A stretch of DNA of 15,635 nucleotides from Aeolococcus sp035552595. GTDB taxonomy: Bacteria > Chloroflexota > Dormibacteria > Aeolococcales > Aeolococcaceae. Where the stretch lies: NCBI GenBank assembly GCA_035552595.1, contig DASZKZ010000080.1:1-15635 (forward strand). The letters are read 5' to 3'. Below, piece by piece: positions 1 through 6,911 of the stretch. A program made the position numbers and the translations under genes. The notes under the pieces were generated by a model. It was not told where the DNA came from. It did not search any database and saw only the letters and a program-made list of their open reading frames with translations. The first letter of the stretch is position 1. Each line of letters opens with the position of its first letter.

Positions 1-432
1 GATCTCGCCGACCACGTCCATGCCCTTGACCACCTGGCCGAAGAGGTTGTACGCCTTGGCGAGCTTGTGGCGGTTGTCGACGGTGCAGATGAAGAATTGC
101 GAGCCGTTGGTGTTGGGCCCGGCGTTGGCGCACGCGACCGCGCCGGCGATGTACTCGCCCTGCACGGGCTCGTCCTCGAAGCGATAGCCGGGACCGCCGC
201 GGCCGCTCCCCTCGGGACACCCCGCCTGGATGACGAAGTCCGGCTCCACGCGATGAAACGTGAGCCCGTCGTAGAAGCCGTCGCGGGCGAGAAAGACGAA
301 GTTGTTGACGCTCTTCGGTGCCTTGTCCGCGTGCAGGGCGATCACGATGTCGCCCTTGTCGGTGGCGATCGTCGCGCTGTATCTCTTGGCCGGATCGATC
401 ACCTGGTCGGCGTTGGCATAGGACTTGGGCAT
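1..432 (-). CDS. Cyclophilin-type peptidyl-prolyl cis-trans isomerase (partial, C-terminus cut)
   Basis: Catalyses cis-trans isomerisation of X-Pro bonds, helping protein folding. The 144 visible residues show the cyclophilin core in order: an N-terminal strand with TDKGDIVIAL, APKSVNNFVFLARDGFYDG, the catalytic-arginine segment LTFHRVEPDFVIQAG, the GSGRGGPGYRFEDE loop, the active-site region GAVACANAGPNTNGSQFFIC and the downstream AYNLFGQVVKGMDVV. The remaining C-terminal residues lie beyond base 1. No signal peptide is visible, so it is probably cytoplasmic. The ATG at 432 is chosen because an in-frame TGA lies 48 bases upstream with no other start between, and TACACT (444-439 on this strand) stands six bases before it, fitting a leaderless mRNA. 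It follows the membrane-anchored helical protein on the same strand. Confidence 0.95.
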   Translation of the reverse strand, partial: MPKSYANADQVIDPAKRYSATIATDKGDIVIALHADKAPKSVNNFVFLARDGFYDGLTFHRVEPDFVIQAGCPEGSGRGGPGYRFEDEPVQGEYIAGAVACANAGPNTNGSQFFICTVDNRHKLAKAYNLFGQVVKGMDVVGEI

Positions 433-438
433 CGCCGC

Positions 439-444
439 AGTGTA
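439..444 (-). promoter_or_regulatory. -10-like hexamer TACACT for a leaderless cyclophilin mRNA
   Basis: TACACT is read on the minus strand and followed by six bases and then ATG. No Shine-Dalgarno sequence is visible in the short gap from the upstream stop. The spacing would put the transcription start at or next to the A of the start codon. Similar arrangements precede the AI-2E transporter and the zinc-ribbon gene in this window. Confidence 0.45.
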
Positions 445-480
445 TCCGGGCGAGCCGCGACGGGAGCCCGGCGCCTCAGC

Positions 481-1077
481 TCAGGCGGCGGGTGTGGGAG
501 CCGCGGCCGCCGGCGGGGGGAGGTGCCTCGCGCCGTTGCCCTTGAGGAACTGAAAGTCGCCGCGCGCGTCCTTGAGGAGCTGCGTGCCCGGCTCGGCCAT
601 GAGCGCCGCGACCTTGGTCTTGGCCATCGCCAGGATCGAGGTCTCCTGCGTCGTGGTGATCTTGCCTGCGCTGACGGCCCGGCCGGCGAGCTTGGTGAAC
701 TGCGCCACGATCCGGCTCTCGATCGCCGGCGCCTTGGCACCCGCGATCTGGTCGATCGACTTGCCGGAGGCGAGCTCGCCGCGAATCGTGGTGACGCTCT
801 GCCCGATCTCGTTGGCGATCGCGTTCAGCGTCTGCCGCACGGCGCGGGCCACCTGAGCAGAGCCTGGGCCACTGATGGCACCGGCGCCCGGCAGCGGGGC
901 GAGCTTGGTGGATCCCGCAGTTACCGGGGCGGGCGATGTGGTGGCCGCGGTGGCGCCCTGGCCGGCGACCGCGTAGCCGATGCCGGCGCCGGTGACGCCG
1001 ACGACGAGGGCGCTGGCCGCGATCACGGGGAACGCATGTCCGCCGGCCCAGTGGGCGGCTCTGCTGATCGGACGCAT
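481..1077 (-). CDS. Membrane-anchored or secreted helical protein of unknown function
   Basis: Unrecognised 198-aa protein. After a short basic start (MRPISRAAHWAGG), residues ~14-39 form one hydrophobic segment (FPVIAASALVVGVTGAGIGYAVAG), an anchor or uncleaved signal. A Thr/Pro/Gly/Ala-rich linker follows (~40-65), then a predicted all-helical domain (~70-165). In it, AIANEIGQSVTTIRGELASGKSI and the later AGRAVSAGKITTTQETSILA resemble helical repeats found in exported actinobacterial proteins of the type LGxSxxELxxxLxxGKSLxxIA...VxAGxITxxQA. The C-terminus is a low-complexity Pro/Ala tail. The ATG at 1077 has a GAGAGAGG ribosome site about ten bases upstream. The next gene downstream is the cyclophilin, so an envelope or folding role is conceivable but unproven. 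Confidence 0.7.
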   Translation of the reverse strand: MRPISRAAHWAGGHAFPVIAASALVVGVTGAGIGYAVAGQGATAATTSPAPVTAGSTKLAPLPGAGAISGPGSAQVARAVRQTLNAIANEIGQSVTTIRGELASGKSIDQIAGAKAPAIESRIVAQFTKLAGRAVSAGKITTTQETSILAMAKTKVAALMAEPGTQLLKDARGDFQFLKGNGARHLPPPAAAAPTPAA

Positions 1078-1209
1078 CCTGATGTGGCCTCTCTCGGGCT
1101 GGAAGCTGCCCGACGATTGTCCTCCTCGGGGGCGAGCGCGGCGCTGAGGTGTACCTGAGAAGCGGTTCCGCGGCCGGGGAGGCAAGGGGCCGTGCTCGCC
1201 CCGGTCGGG

Positions 1210-1215
1210 TAGAGT
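1210..1215 (+). promoter_or_regulatory. Putative -10 (TAGAGT) of etfBA
   Basis: TAGAGT lies 35 bases before the etfB ATG, in the 172-base divergent gap from the helical protein gene. It would give a leader of about 28 bases that includes the AGGAG ribosome site at 1240-1244. No convincing -35 is visible, so the call rests on the -10 and its position. Confidence 0.35.
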
Positions 1216-1249
1216 CACGGCGCCCTCGCACACCCACGCAGGAGTCCGA

Positions 1250-2020
1250 ATGAACGTCGTCGTTTGCGTCAAGCAGGTGCCCGACCCCAATTCGGCGGGC
1301 CAGCTGGATGCGTCCAACCACAACCTCAAGCGCGACGGCGAGCTGGTGCTCGATCCCGGCGACGAGTTCGGCGTGGAGGCGGGCCTCCAGCTCGCCGAGA
1401 AGCATGGCGGCGAGGTGACGGTGATCAGCATGGGCCCCGAACGCGGCCTCGACACGGTGCGCAAGGCCCTCGCCATGGGCGCCGCCAGAGGAGTGCTGAT
1501 CAGCGACGACTCGCTGGCCGGGTCCGACGCCTTGACCACCGCCAAGGTGCTGGCCGCGGCGATCCGCAAGCAGGAGTTCGATGTGGTCATCACCGCCACC
1601 GAGTCCACCGACGGCTACACCGGTGTGGTCCCCCAGATGCTCGCCGGGCTCCTCGACATCCCCGCGGTCACCTTCGCCAAGTCCGTCTCCTACGAGGGCG
1701 ACATCCTCAGGGTGGAACGGCAGACCGAGACCGGCATCGAGGTGGTCGACGCCAAGCTTCCCGTGGTGGTCAGCGTCACCGCCGGCGTCAACGAGCCCCG
1801 CTATCCCTCGCTGAAGGGAATCATGGGGGCCAAGCAGAAGCCCCTCGACCGGCCCAGCCTCGCCGACCTCGGCGTGGAGGGGCTGGGCGGAGCCAGCGCC
1901 GGCCAGGAGATCACCACAGTCGAGGCGGCGCCGGTCCGGGCCGCCGGCGAGATCGTGCAGGACGACGGCGAGGCGGCCAAGCGGATCGTCGACTTCCTCG
2001 CCGAGAAGAAGGTGATCTGA
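1250..2020 (+). CDS. etfB: Electron transfer flavoprotein beta subunit
   Basis: Small subunit of the ETF heterodimer. ETF accepts electrons from acyl-CoA dehydrogenases and related flavoenzymes and passes them to an ETF:quinone oxidoreductase or another acceptor. The 256-aa length is typical. Visible features are the opening MNVVVCVKQVPDPNS, the alpha/beta nucleotide-binding fold with GDEFGVEAGLQLAEKHGGEVTV, and the signature region TESTDGYTGVVPQMLAG (~residues 122-138). The C-terminal arm around SLKGIMGAKQKPLDRPSLADLG contacts the alpha subunit in this family. AGGAG lies six bases before the ATG. The stop is one base from the etfA start, so the two are co-translated in the usual beta-alpha order. 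The acyl-CoA dehydrogenase at 9762 is a likely partner by function. Confidence 0.96.
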   Translation: MNVVVCVKQVPDPNSAGQLDASNHNLKRDGELVLDPGDEFGVEAGLQLAEKHGGEVTVISMGPERGLDTVRKALAMGAARGVLISDDSLAGSDALTTAKVLAAAIRKQEFDVVITATESTDGYTGVVPQMLAGLLDIPAVTFAKSVSYEGDILRVERQTETGIEVVDAKLPVVVSVTAGVNEPRYPSLKGIMGAKQKPLDRPSLADLGVEGLGGASAGQEITTVEAAPVRAAGEIVQDDGEAAKRIVDFLAEKKVI

Positions 2021-2021
2021 G

Positions 2022-2996
2022 ATGGCGGTGGCAACCACCTGGGTGTTCGCGGAGATCGTGGACGGCAAGCCCATCCCCGCCGTGCTCGAGCTGCTCACCA
2101 AGGCACGCTCGCTCGGCGGCACCGTCGAAGCGGTGGCCCTCTCCCCGCAGGCGGAGGCGGCCGCCGGGCTCCTCGGCGAGTACGGCGCCACCACCGTGCA
2201 CGCCGGCACCGACGCCGCCTACGGCGAGCTCCTCCCCGGCGGCCCCGCGGCCGACGCCATCGCCGCCCTCGCCGGCCAGCACCAGCCCGACCTCGTCCTC
2301 ATCGCCTCCACGTACCTGGGCCGCGACGTCGCCGGCCGCCTCGCCGCCAAGCTCGACGCGCCGGTCATCGCCAATGGCCTCGACGTCGCTGCCAACGGCC
2401 AGGTGAGCGTGCAGTCCTCGATCTTCGGCGCCACCCAGGACGTGACCACCGCCTTCACCGCCAAGAAGCCGGCGATCGCTCTGATCCGGCCCAAGTCCTT
2501 CGCCGCCGAGAGCGGCGGCGGCGGCCCCGCGACGGTGGCGCCGCTGACCTCGGAGATCGCCGAGCAGCACCGTGCCGTGCGGGTGGTCGAGCGCCGCGCC
2601 GAGGCGGCCTCCGGGCCCAAGCTCGAGGAGGCGCCGGTGGTCATCAGCGGCGGCCGCGGCCTGGGTGACCCCAAGAACTTCGAGCTCCTCGAGCAGCTCG
2701 CCTCGCTGATCGGCGGCGCCGTGGGCGCCAGCCGCGCAGTGGTCGACGCCGGCTGGGTGCCGTACGCCATGCAGGTGGGACAGACCGGCAAGACCGTCAA
2801 GCCCGGTGTCTACATCGCCTGCGGGATCAGTGGCGCCATGCAGCACACCGTGGGCATGAAGGGAGCCAAGACGATCATCGCCATCAACCGCGACGCCGAC
2901 GCCCCCATCTTCAAGCTCGCCGACCTCGGTGTCGTCGGAGACGCGCTCAAGATCCTTCCCCAGGTGATCGAGGAGATCAAGGCCCGCAAGGGCTGA
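2022..2996 (+). CDS. etfA: Electron transfer flavoprotein alpha subunit
   Basis: Large ETF subunit, 324 aa, carrying the redox-active FAD. The N-terminal domain (~1-190) has the opening WVFAEIVDGKPIPAVLELLTKAR and the LVLIASTYLGRDVAGRLAAKL segment. The C-terminal FAD domain (~200-324) shows the classic GGRGLGDPKNFELLEQLA, SRAVVDAGWVP, QVGQTGKTVKPGVYIACGISGAMQH and INRDADAPIF motifs, which contact FAD. It is complete and of usual length. It starts one base after etfB and is followed by two hairpins that probably end the transcript. The ETF looks like the ordinary non-bifurcating type, but this cannot be settled from sequence reading alone. Confidence 0.96.
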   Translation: MAVATTWVFAEIVDGKPIPAVLELLTKARSLGGTVEAVALSPQAEAAAGLLGEYGATTVHAGTDAAYGELLPGGPAADAIAALAGQHQPDLVLIASTYLGRDVAGRLAAKLDAPVIANGLDVAANGQVSVQSSIFGATQDVTTAFTAKKPAIALIRPKSFAAESGGGGPATVAPLTSEIAEQHRAVRVVERRAEAASGPKLEEAPVVISGGRGLGDPKNFELLEQLASLIGGAVGASRAVVDAGWVPYAMQVGQTGKTVKPGVYIACGISGAMQHTVGMKGAKTIIAINRDADAPIFKLADLGVVGDALKILPQVIEEIKARKG

Positions 2997-3031
2997 TGGG
3001 GCGAAGGGGGAGACGCCAGTCCCCTATCTCC

Positions 3032-3066
3032 GTCGGCGGAGGCGACTTCATGTCGCCGGAGCCGAC
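3032..3066 (+). terminator. Hairpin downstream of etfA
   Basis: GTCGGC (3032-3037) pairs with GCCGAC (3061-3066), and inside it GGCGAC (3041-3046) pairs with GTCGCC (3052-3057) around loop TTCAT. A symmetric GGA/GGA internal loop separates the two stems. No T-run follows, so it could be an RNA-stabilising hairpin or part of a factor-dependent terminator. Confidence 0.4.
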
Positions 3067-3088
3067 ACCGCCAGATGGGGGGTGCCCT

Positions 3089-3111
3089 AGGGGGGAACGG
3101 TGTTCCCCCTT
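3089..3111 (+). terminator. Probable etfBA terminator hairpin
   Basis: GGGGGAAC (3091-3098) and GTTCCCCC (3102-3109) are perfect inverted arms around a three-base loop. One G-T and one A-T pair extend the stem to about ten base pairs. Only two T follow, weak for an intrinsic terminator but common in GC-rich genomes. It lies between etfA and the kinase promoter, where a terminator is expected. Confidence 0.55.
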
Positions 3112-3168
3112 CGCTTATTGGCGACTGCCGATATGCGCGGAAGTGGTCTGCTGTCGCCTGGGCGCCGG

Positions 3169-3174
3169 TATACT
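3169..3174 (+). promoter_or_regulatory. -10 TATACT before the kinase gene
   Basis: TATACT is one base off the -10 consensus and ends nine bases before the kinase ATG at 3184. That places transcription start within a few bases of the start codon. No Shine-Dalgarno is visible in between, which argues for a leaderless or nearly leaderless mRNA. A -35 is not evident. Confidence 0.5.
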
Positions 3175-3183
3175 CGCGCAGCC

Positions 3184-4842
3184 ATGGACGACAAGGTCAT
3201 TGTCGATCTGCTCGGACAGGTCGGCAATCTCTTCACCTCCAGCCTGGAGCTGAAAGAGACCATCGACTTCATGCTCAAGGCCGCCTCCGACCTGGTGGCC
3301 TGCGACGCCGCCACCGTGTTCCTCCTCGATGAGGACGGCAAGAGCCTCAGCGCCATCGCCACCTTCCCGTTCACCGAGTCGGTCGCGCAGGTGGCCACCT
3401 TCGAGCTCGGTGAGGGGATCGTGGGATGGGCCTCGCAGCGGCGCAAGGTGGTGTCGGTGGTGGATGCCACCAAGGACAGTCGCTTCAAGAACCTGCCCAT
3501 GGCGCACGCGCCGAGAAGCTGCCTGGTGATGCCGCTGCAGTCGCCGCAGCGCCTGGTCGGCGCGCTCACCATGGCGCGACGCGAGGTACGCCCGTTCACC
3601 TCGGTCGAACAGGCGCTGATGCAGGTCATCGCCAACCAGGCCGCCATCTCCATCGACAACGCCCGGCTGCACGCCCGCCAGACGGTGCAGCTGGCCCAGA
3701 TCGCCGAACAGAAGCGCGAGCTGGAGCGCAGCTACGCGCAGATCAACGAGATCTCGCGGCTGAAGAGCGAGTTCCTGGCCAACATGAGCCACGAGCTGCG
3801 TACCCCGCTCAACGCCATCCTCGGCTTCAGCGAGATCCTCAAGGACAACCTCGTCGCCCTCGACGAGGAACAGCGCCACGAGTGCCTGGAGAACATCCAT
3901 ACCTCGGGCAAGCATCTCCTCGAGCTGGTCAACGACGTCCTCGATCTCAGCAAGATCGAAGCCGGCCGGATGGAGCTCAGCTACGACGACTTCTTCGTCA
4001 ACAACGCGGTCCGCGAGGTGCACAACGTGATCCGCTCGCTGAGCGAGCGGCGTGACATCGACCTCTCCATCGACGTGGTCCCCGAGGATCTCCTCGTCAG
4101 GGCGGACAAGAGCAAGTTCAAACAGGTGCTGTACAACCTGCTCAGCAACGCCATCAAGTTCACCGCTCAGGGTGGACAGGTGTGGATCAAGGCACGGGCG
4201 GAGGGCGCCGACACGCTCTGCCTGCTGGTGGGTGACACCGGGGTCGGCATCCCGCGCGAGCACCACGAGCGCATCTTCAACGAGTTCTACCAGGTGGACA
4301 GCGCCACCACCCGCCAGGTGGAGGGCACCGGCCTGGGCCTCTCTCTGACGCGCCGCATCGTCGAGCTCCACGGGGGGACCATGGAGCTGGACAGCGAGCC
4401 CGGAACGGGGTCGGTGTTCACCTTCCGTCTGCCCCTGGCCGGCCTGCAGATCCCCAACGGCCACCGCCACAACCGCATCCTGCTGGTCGAGGACAACCAG
4501 AGCAACAGGGAGCTGGCCACCATGGTGCTGAACGGCAACGGGTTCGAGGTGGACATCGCCGTGGACGGCAACGAGGGTCTGCACAAGGCCCGGAGTTCCC
4601 CGTACGATCTCGTGCTGATGGACATCGAGCTCCCGGGCATCGATGGCCTCACCGTCACGCGGATGCTCAAGTCCGACCCCAAGACCTCGTCGATCCCCGT
4701 CGTCGCGCTCACCGCCAACGCCATGAAGGGCAACGAGCAGGAGGCACTCGCCGCCGGCTGCTCGGGATACATCTCTAAACCCATCGAGGTGGCGAACTTC
4801 GTGCAGAGGATCGCCACGTACCTGGAGACCGAAGCCTCATGA
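3184..4842 (+). CDS. GAF-domain hybrid histidine kinase with C-terminal receiver
   Basis: Cytoplasmic sensor kinase, 552 aa, no membrane segment. In order: a GAF sensor domain (~5-160), a coiled coil (~160-192), a HisKA dimerisation/phosphoacceptor domain with His203 in NMSHELRTPLNAILGF, and a HATPase domain with N-box Asn322 (LYNLLSNAIKF), G1 box DTGVGIPREHHERIF and G2 box GTGLGLSLTRRIVELHGG. The receiver domain (~430-548) has acidic LLVEDN, phosphoacceptor Asp480 in LVLMDIELPG, and the conserved lysine in YISKPIE. The ligand sensed by GAF is unknown. The frame is open to 3100, but that region encodes the etfA terminator hairpin, so the ATG at 3184 behind TATACT is preferred. Its TGA overlaps the regulator ATG (ATGA), a translationally coupled pair. 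Phosphate may go to its own receiver, the partner regulator, or both. Confidence 0.93.
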   Translation: MDDKVIVDLLGQVGNLFTSSLELKETIDFMLKAASDLVACDAATVFLLDEDGKSLSAIATFPFTESVAQVATFELGEGIVGWASQRRKVVSVVDATKDSRFKNLPMAHAPRSCLVMPLQSPQRLVGALTMARREVRPFTSVEQALMQVIANQAAISIDNARLHARQTVQLAQIAEQKRELERSYAQINEISRLKSEFLANMSHELRTPLNAILGFSEILKDNLVALDEEQRHECLENIHTSGKHLLELVNDVLDLSKIEAGRMELSYDDFFVNNAVREVHNVIRSLSERRDIDLSIDVVPEDLLVRADKSKFKQVLYNLLSNAIKFTAQGGQVWIKARAEGADTLCLLVGDTGVGIPREHHERIFNEFYQVDSATTRQVEGTGLGLSLTRRIVELHGGTMELDSEPGTGSVFTFRLPLAGLQIPNGHRHNRILLVEDNQSNRELATMVLNGNGFEVDIAVDGNEGLHKARSSPYDLVLMDIELPGIDGLTVTRMLKSDPKTSSIPVVALTANAMKGNEQEALAAGCSGYISKPIEVANFVQRIATYLETEAS

Positions 4843-5537
4843 CCGGAGCCGGAAAGACCATCCTCATCGTCGAGGACGACGCCCCCAGCCGTGAGGTCGT
4901 CCGGCTGGCGTGCAGCGCCCAGAACCACACGCTTCTCGAGGCCGCCAACGGCGTCGACGGGCTGGCGGCGGCACGCGAGCAGAGCCCCGACCTGATCATC
5001 CTCGACATCAACCTCCCGGGGATGAGCGGCCTCGACGTGTGCCGCCGCCTCCGCTCCGAGGGAGCGCGCGTGCCCATCATCATGCTCACCGCCAAAGCCG
5101 ACACCATCGATGTGGTCGTCGGCCTCGAGCTCGGCGCGGACGACTACGTCACCAAGCCCTTCGAGGTGCGCGAGCTGATGGCTCGCATCGGCGCCCACCT
5201 GCGCCGCAGCGAGATCTCCTCGCAGGAGCAGCCTCGCGATCGCTTCGAGTTCCCCGGGCTGACCATCGACCTGGGCCGCCGCCAGGCCTTCCGCGACAGC
5301 GAGGAGGTGATGCTCACGCTCACCGAGTTCAACCTGCTGGCGCTGCTCGCCTCCCGCCCCGGACAGGTGATGAGCCGCGGCGAGCTGCTCCGCCGGGTCT
5401 GGGGCTACGAGGTCGAGATCGAGACCCGCACCGTGGACGCCCACGTCTACCGGCTGCGCAGAAAGATCGAACCCGACGCAGAGAAGCCGACGTACATCCA
5501 CTCCGTGCCGGGGATCGGGTACCGCTTCTCGGGGTGA
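4839..5537 (+). CDS. OmpR/PhoB-family DNA-binding response regulator
   Basis: Cytoplasmic transcription factor of 232 aa. The receiver domain (~6-120) has the acidic pair in ILIVEDDAPS, phosphoacceptor Asp56 in LIILDINLPG, the switch Thr in IIMLTAKAD and Lys106 in DDYVTKPFEV. The C-terminal winged helix (~135-230) shows LTLTEFNLLALLASRPGQVMSR, the recognition-helix region RTVDAHVYRLRRKIE and the wing YIHSVPGIGYRF, all standard for this family. The ATG overlaps the kinase stop by four bases. A hybrid kinase paired with an OmpR-type regulator is less common than a simple kinase and suggests a multistep or branched relay. The target promoters cannot be read here. The gene converges on the LysM-CHAP gene across the repeat-bearing gap. 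Confidence 0.95.
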   Translation: MTGAGKTILIVEDDAPSREVVRLACSAQNHTLLEAANGVDGLAAAREQSPDLIILDINLPGMSGLDVCRRLRSEGARVPIIMLTAKADTIDVVVGLELGADDYVTKPFEVRELMARIGAHLRRSEISSQEQPRDRFEFPGLTIDLGRRQAFRDSEEVMLTLTEFNLLALLASRPGQVMSRGELLRRVWGYEVEIETRTVDAHVYRLRRKIEPDAEKPTYIHSVPGIGYRFSG

Positions 5538-5570
5538 CCTTCTGCGGGGCGGCGACTCGGTCGGCGGCCG

Positions 5571-5671
5571 GGGGCATCCTGCAGGGCTTCGCGGCCGTTT
5601 GCGTCACTGCGAACTCGCCACCGGCGAGTTCTCCGCTCCTTCGGCCGACTGCAGATTCTGCTGGACGCCCC
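5571..5671 (-). repeat. Structured repeat, copy A (inverted relative to copy B)
   Basis: A 101-bp quasi-palindrome, roughly four-fifths identical to the reverse complement of copy B. Read on the minus strand, an outer stem pairs 5671-5658 with 5571-5584 (13 of 14 positions, one G-T wobble, one A-A mismatch). A middle stem pairs CGGCCG at 5642-5647 with CGGCCG at 5592-5597. An inner hairpin pairs 5623-5630 with 5612-5619 around a three-base loop. The unpaired segments, including GAATCTGCAGT and AAGGAGCGGAG, are nearly identical in both copies. Confidence 0.8.
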
Positions 5672-5885
5672 CGGCCGCCGACCAACCCACTTCCTGGTAG
5701 ACGATAGGCCCGTGAGTGACTACGCCTGTTACGACGGCACTTTGGGCTGATAAGCGTCCATGGCAGGGAAAGGACCCTTCCAGTGACGCCACCTGTGGCA
5801 ACCAACGCCCCATCGTGGTCCCGCCGATCCGGTCCACTACGCGGGGATCCACCGACCAGATAGGTACCGTCGGAGGAGGGTGTGA

Positions 5886-5984
5886 GGGGGTCCAGCTGAA
5901 TCTGCAGTCGGGCGAAGGAGCGGAGTGCTTGCCAGTGGCAAGCATGGAGCGACGCAGACGCCCGCGAAGCCCAGCAGGACCCCC
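5886..5984 (+). repeat. Structured repeat, copy B
   Basis: A 99-bp partner of copy A, in opposite orientation. The outer stem pairs 5886-5898 with 5972-5984 (12 of 13, with an A-A mismatch at the same place as in copy A). The middle stem pairs CGGGCG at 5909-5914 with CGCCCG at 5959-5964. The inner hairpin pairs TGCTTGCC at 5926-5933 with GGCAAGCA at 5937-5944. Where stem bases differ from copy A, the partner base usually changes to keep the pair. This argues that folding of RNA or single-stranded DNA is under selection. Confidence 0.8.
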
Positions 5985-6017
5985 TCGCGCCATCCTCCGA
6001 TGGCGGTCCGCTTACGG

Positions 6018-6911
6018 CTAGTAGATGAACCCGGTGACGGTCCCGAAATCGCCGTGCGTGATGGTGCGGTGGTCCACCCGCCCCCAGCCGCCGCCGTTGC
6101 CGTAGTAGTTCATCTCGGAGATCACGAAGCTGCCGTCGGTGTTGACGCTGTCGACGTAGGCCACGTGGCCGAACCAGCCGGTGTGGAAGACCACGATGGC
6201 GCCGGTGACCGCGGTGTGACCCTCGGGACGGATGCCGTTGGCGGCGTCGAACCACGTCCAGGCATTACCGGCCCAGGTGACGTTGCGGCGCAGCGCCGCG
6301 TAGTAGGTGCACTGCCCGTAGGGGAAGCCGTCCGGCACCGAGGTGTGCACCTCGACGATGACGGGAGCGCCATCGGCGGATCGGGAGAAGTAGCGGCCCA
6401 CCAGCGCCCCCCGGGGAGCGGCGCTGAGCGGCACCTGGAGGTAGCTGCCGTCCGGGCGAGGCGTGTCCTTGGCCAGGGCGTTGTAGTCGAGGACCACCCG
6501 GGGGTCGAGACCGAGGCGCTTGGCGAACGCGCTGGGCCGCTCCTTGGAGAGGACGGCGACCAGCGCGCCGGCGCCGGGAGGGAGCAGGAGAGCCATTCCC
6601 GGGGCGGGCTCGGTGCCGGTGGGAAGCCCGTTGGCCCAGCGGATCGCGGCCGCGTCGGAGTGCTCGGAGGTGGCCAGTGACTCCACTGTCTGGCCGGGCG
6701 CGACCACCATCGTCTGGGCAGGCCGCGCGGCGATCGGCGGGACGATCGCGGGGCCCTCGATGACGGCGCTGAGGATGATGTCGCCGCTGGGCTGTGGAGA
6801 GGTGACCACGGCGGCGACGGTCGACGAGGCACGGGGCGCAAGCAGGGGCAGCAGAGCGGCGGCCAGGAGCACCCACGCGTGCCGGATAAGTCGGTGTCGA
6901 CTACCGCGAAT
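6018..6911 (-). CDS. Secreted LysM-CHAP peptidoglycan hydrolase, probable ATT start
   Basis: Exported cell-wall amidase/endopeptidase. With the ATT start (6911-6909) the protein has 297 residues: a basic n-region RGSRHRLIRHAW, hydrophobic core VLLAAALLPLLAP and a likely signal-peptidase site near residue 30. Two LysM-like modules follow: one containing MVVAPGQTVESLATSEHSD (~65-110), and a more diverged one from VLSKERPSAFAKRLGLDP (~115-160). The C-terminal CHAP domain (~190-297) has nucleophile Cys201 in FPYGQCTYYAALRR and catalytic His249 in FGHVAYVDSV. An in-frame TGA sits just upstream, so the only usual start is GTG at 6872, which removes the basic n-region and has no ribosome site. GAGGAGGGG lies at ideal distance before the ATT. 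LysM modules bind peptidoglycan and CHAP cleaves peptide cross-links or the amide bond. Confidence 0.85.
   Translation of the reverse strand: MRGSRHRLIRHAWVLLAAALLPLLAPRASSTVAAVVTSPQPSGDIILSAVIEGPAIVPPIAARPAQTMVVAPGQTVESLATSEHSDAAAIRWANGLPTGTEPAPGMALLLPPGAGALVAVLSKERPSAFAKRLGLDPRVVLDYNALAKDTPRPDGSYLQVPLSAAPRGALVGRYFSRSADGAPVIVEVHTSVPDGFPYGQCTYYAALRRNVTWAGNAWTWFDAANGIRPEGHTAVTGAIVVFHTGWFGHVAYVDSVNTDGSFVISEMNYYGNGGGWGRVDHRTITHGDFGTVTGFIY

Larger units (their letters stand above)
5538..6017. other. 480-base gene-free convergent gap
   Basis: No open frame on either strand looks like a gene: frames are short, lack ribosome sites and run across the repeats. The stretch is less GC-rich than its neighbours. 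Two inverted ~100-bp elements lie at its edges, each starting about 34 bases beyond the stop codon of the adjoining gene. The middle (~5672-5885) shows no domain, tRNA or obvious promoter; small hairpins such as CCGAC...GTCGG near 5857-5878 are possible. The whole 5571-5984 block has the outline of a small non-autonomous mobile element with long terminal inverted repeats, but no clear target duplication was found. Confidence 0.6.

Noticed and set aside
476..2209. Very long open frames antisense to etfB and the helical protein gene
   Set aside because: Products are Arg/Gly/His-rich without domains. Such frames are typical shadows in ~70 % GC DNA, and the opposite strands encode clear proteins.
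3100..3183. Earlier start for the hybrid kinase
   Set aside because: It would translate the etfA terminator hairpin and the TATACT promoter. The GAF domain begins directly after the ATG at 3184.
5712..5750. A 12-codon GTG open frame inside the gap
   Set aside because: No ribosome site and no evidence of coding; too short to distinguish from chance.
5604..6021. Open frames on both strands across the repeat-bearing gap (for example 5716-6021 plus, 5604-5993 minus)
   Set aside because: They run through the structured repeats, lack ribosome sites and have no domain. Apparent similarity between their peptides comes from the DNA repeats.
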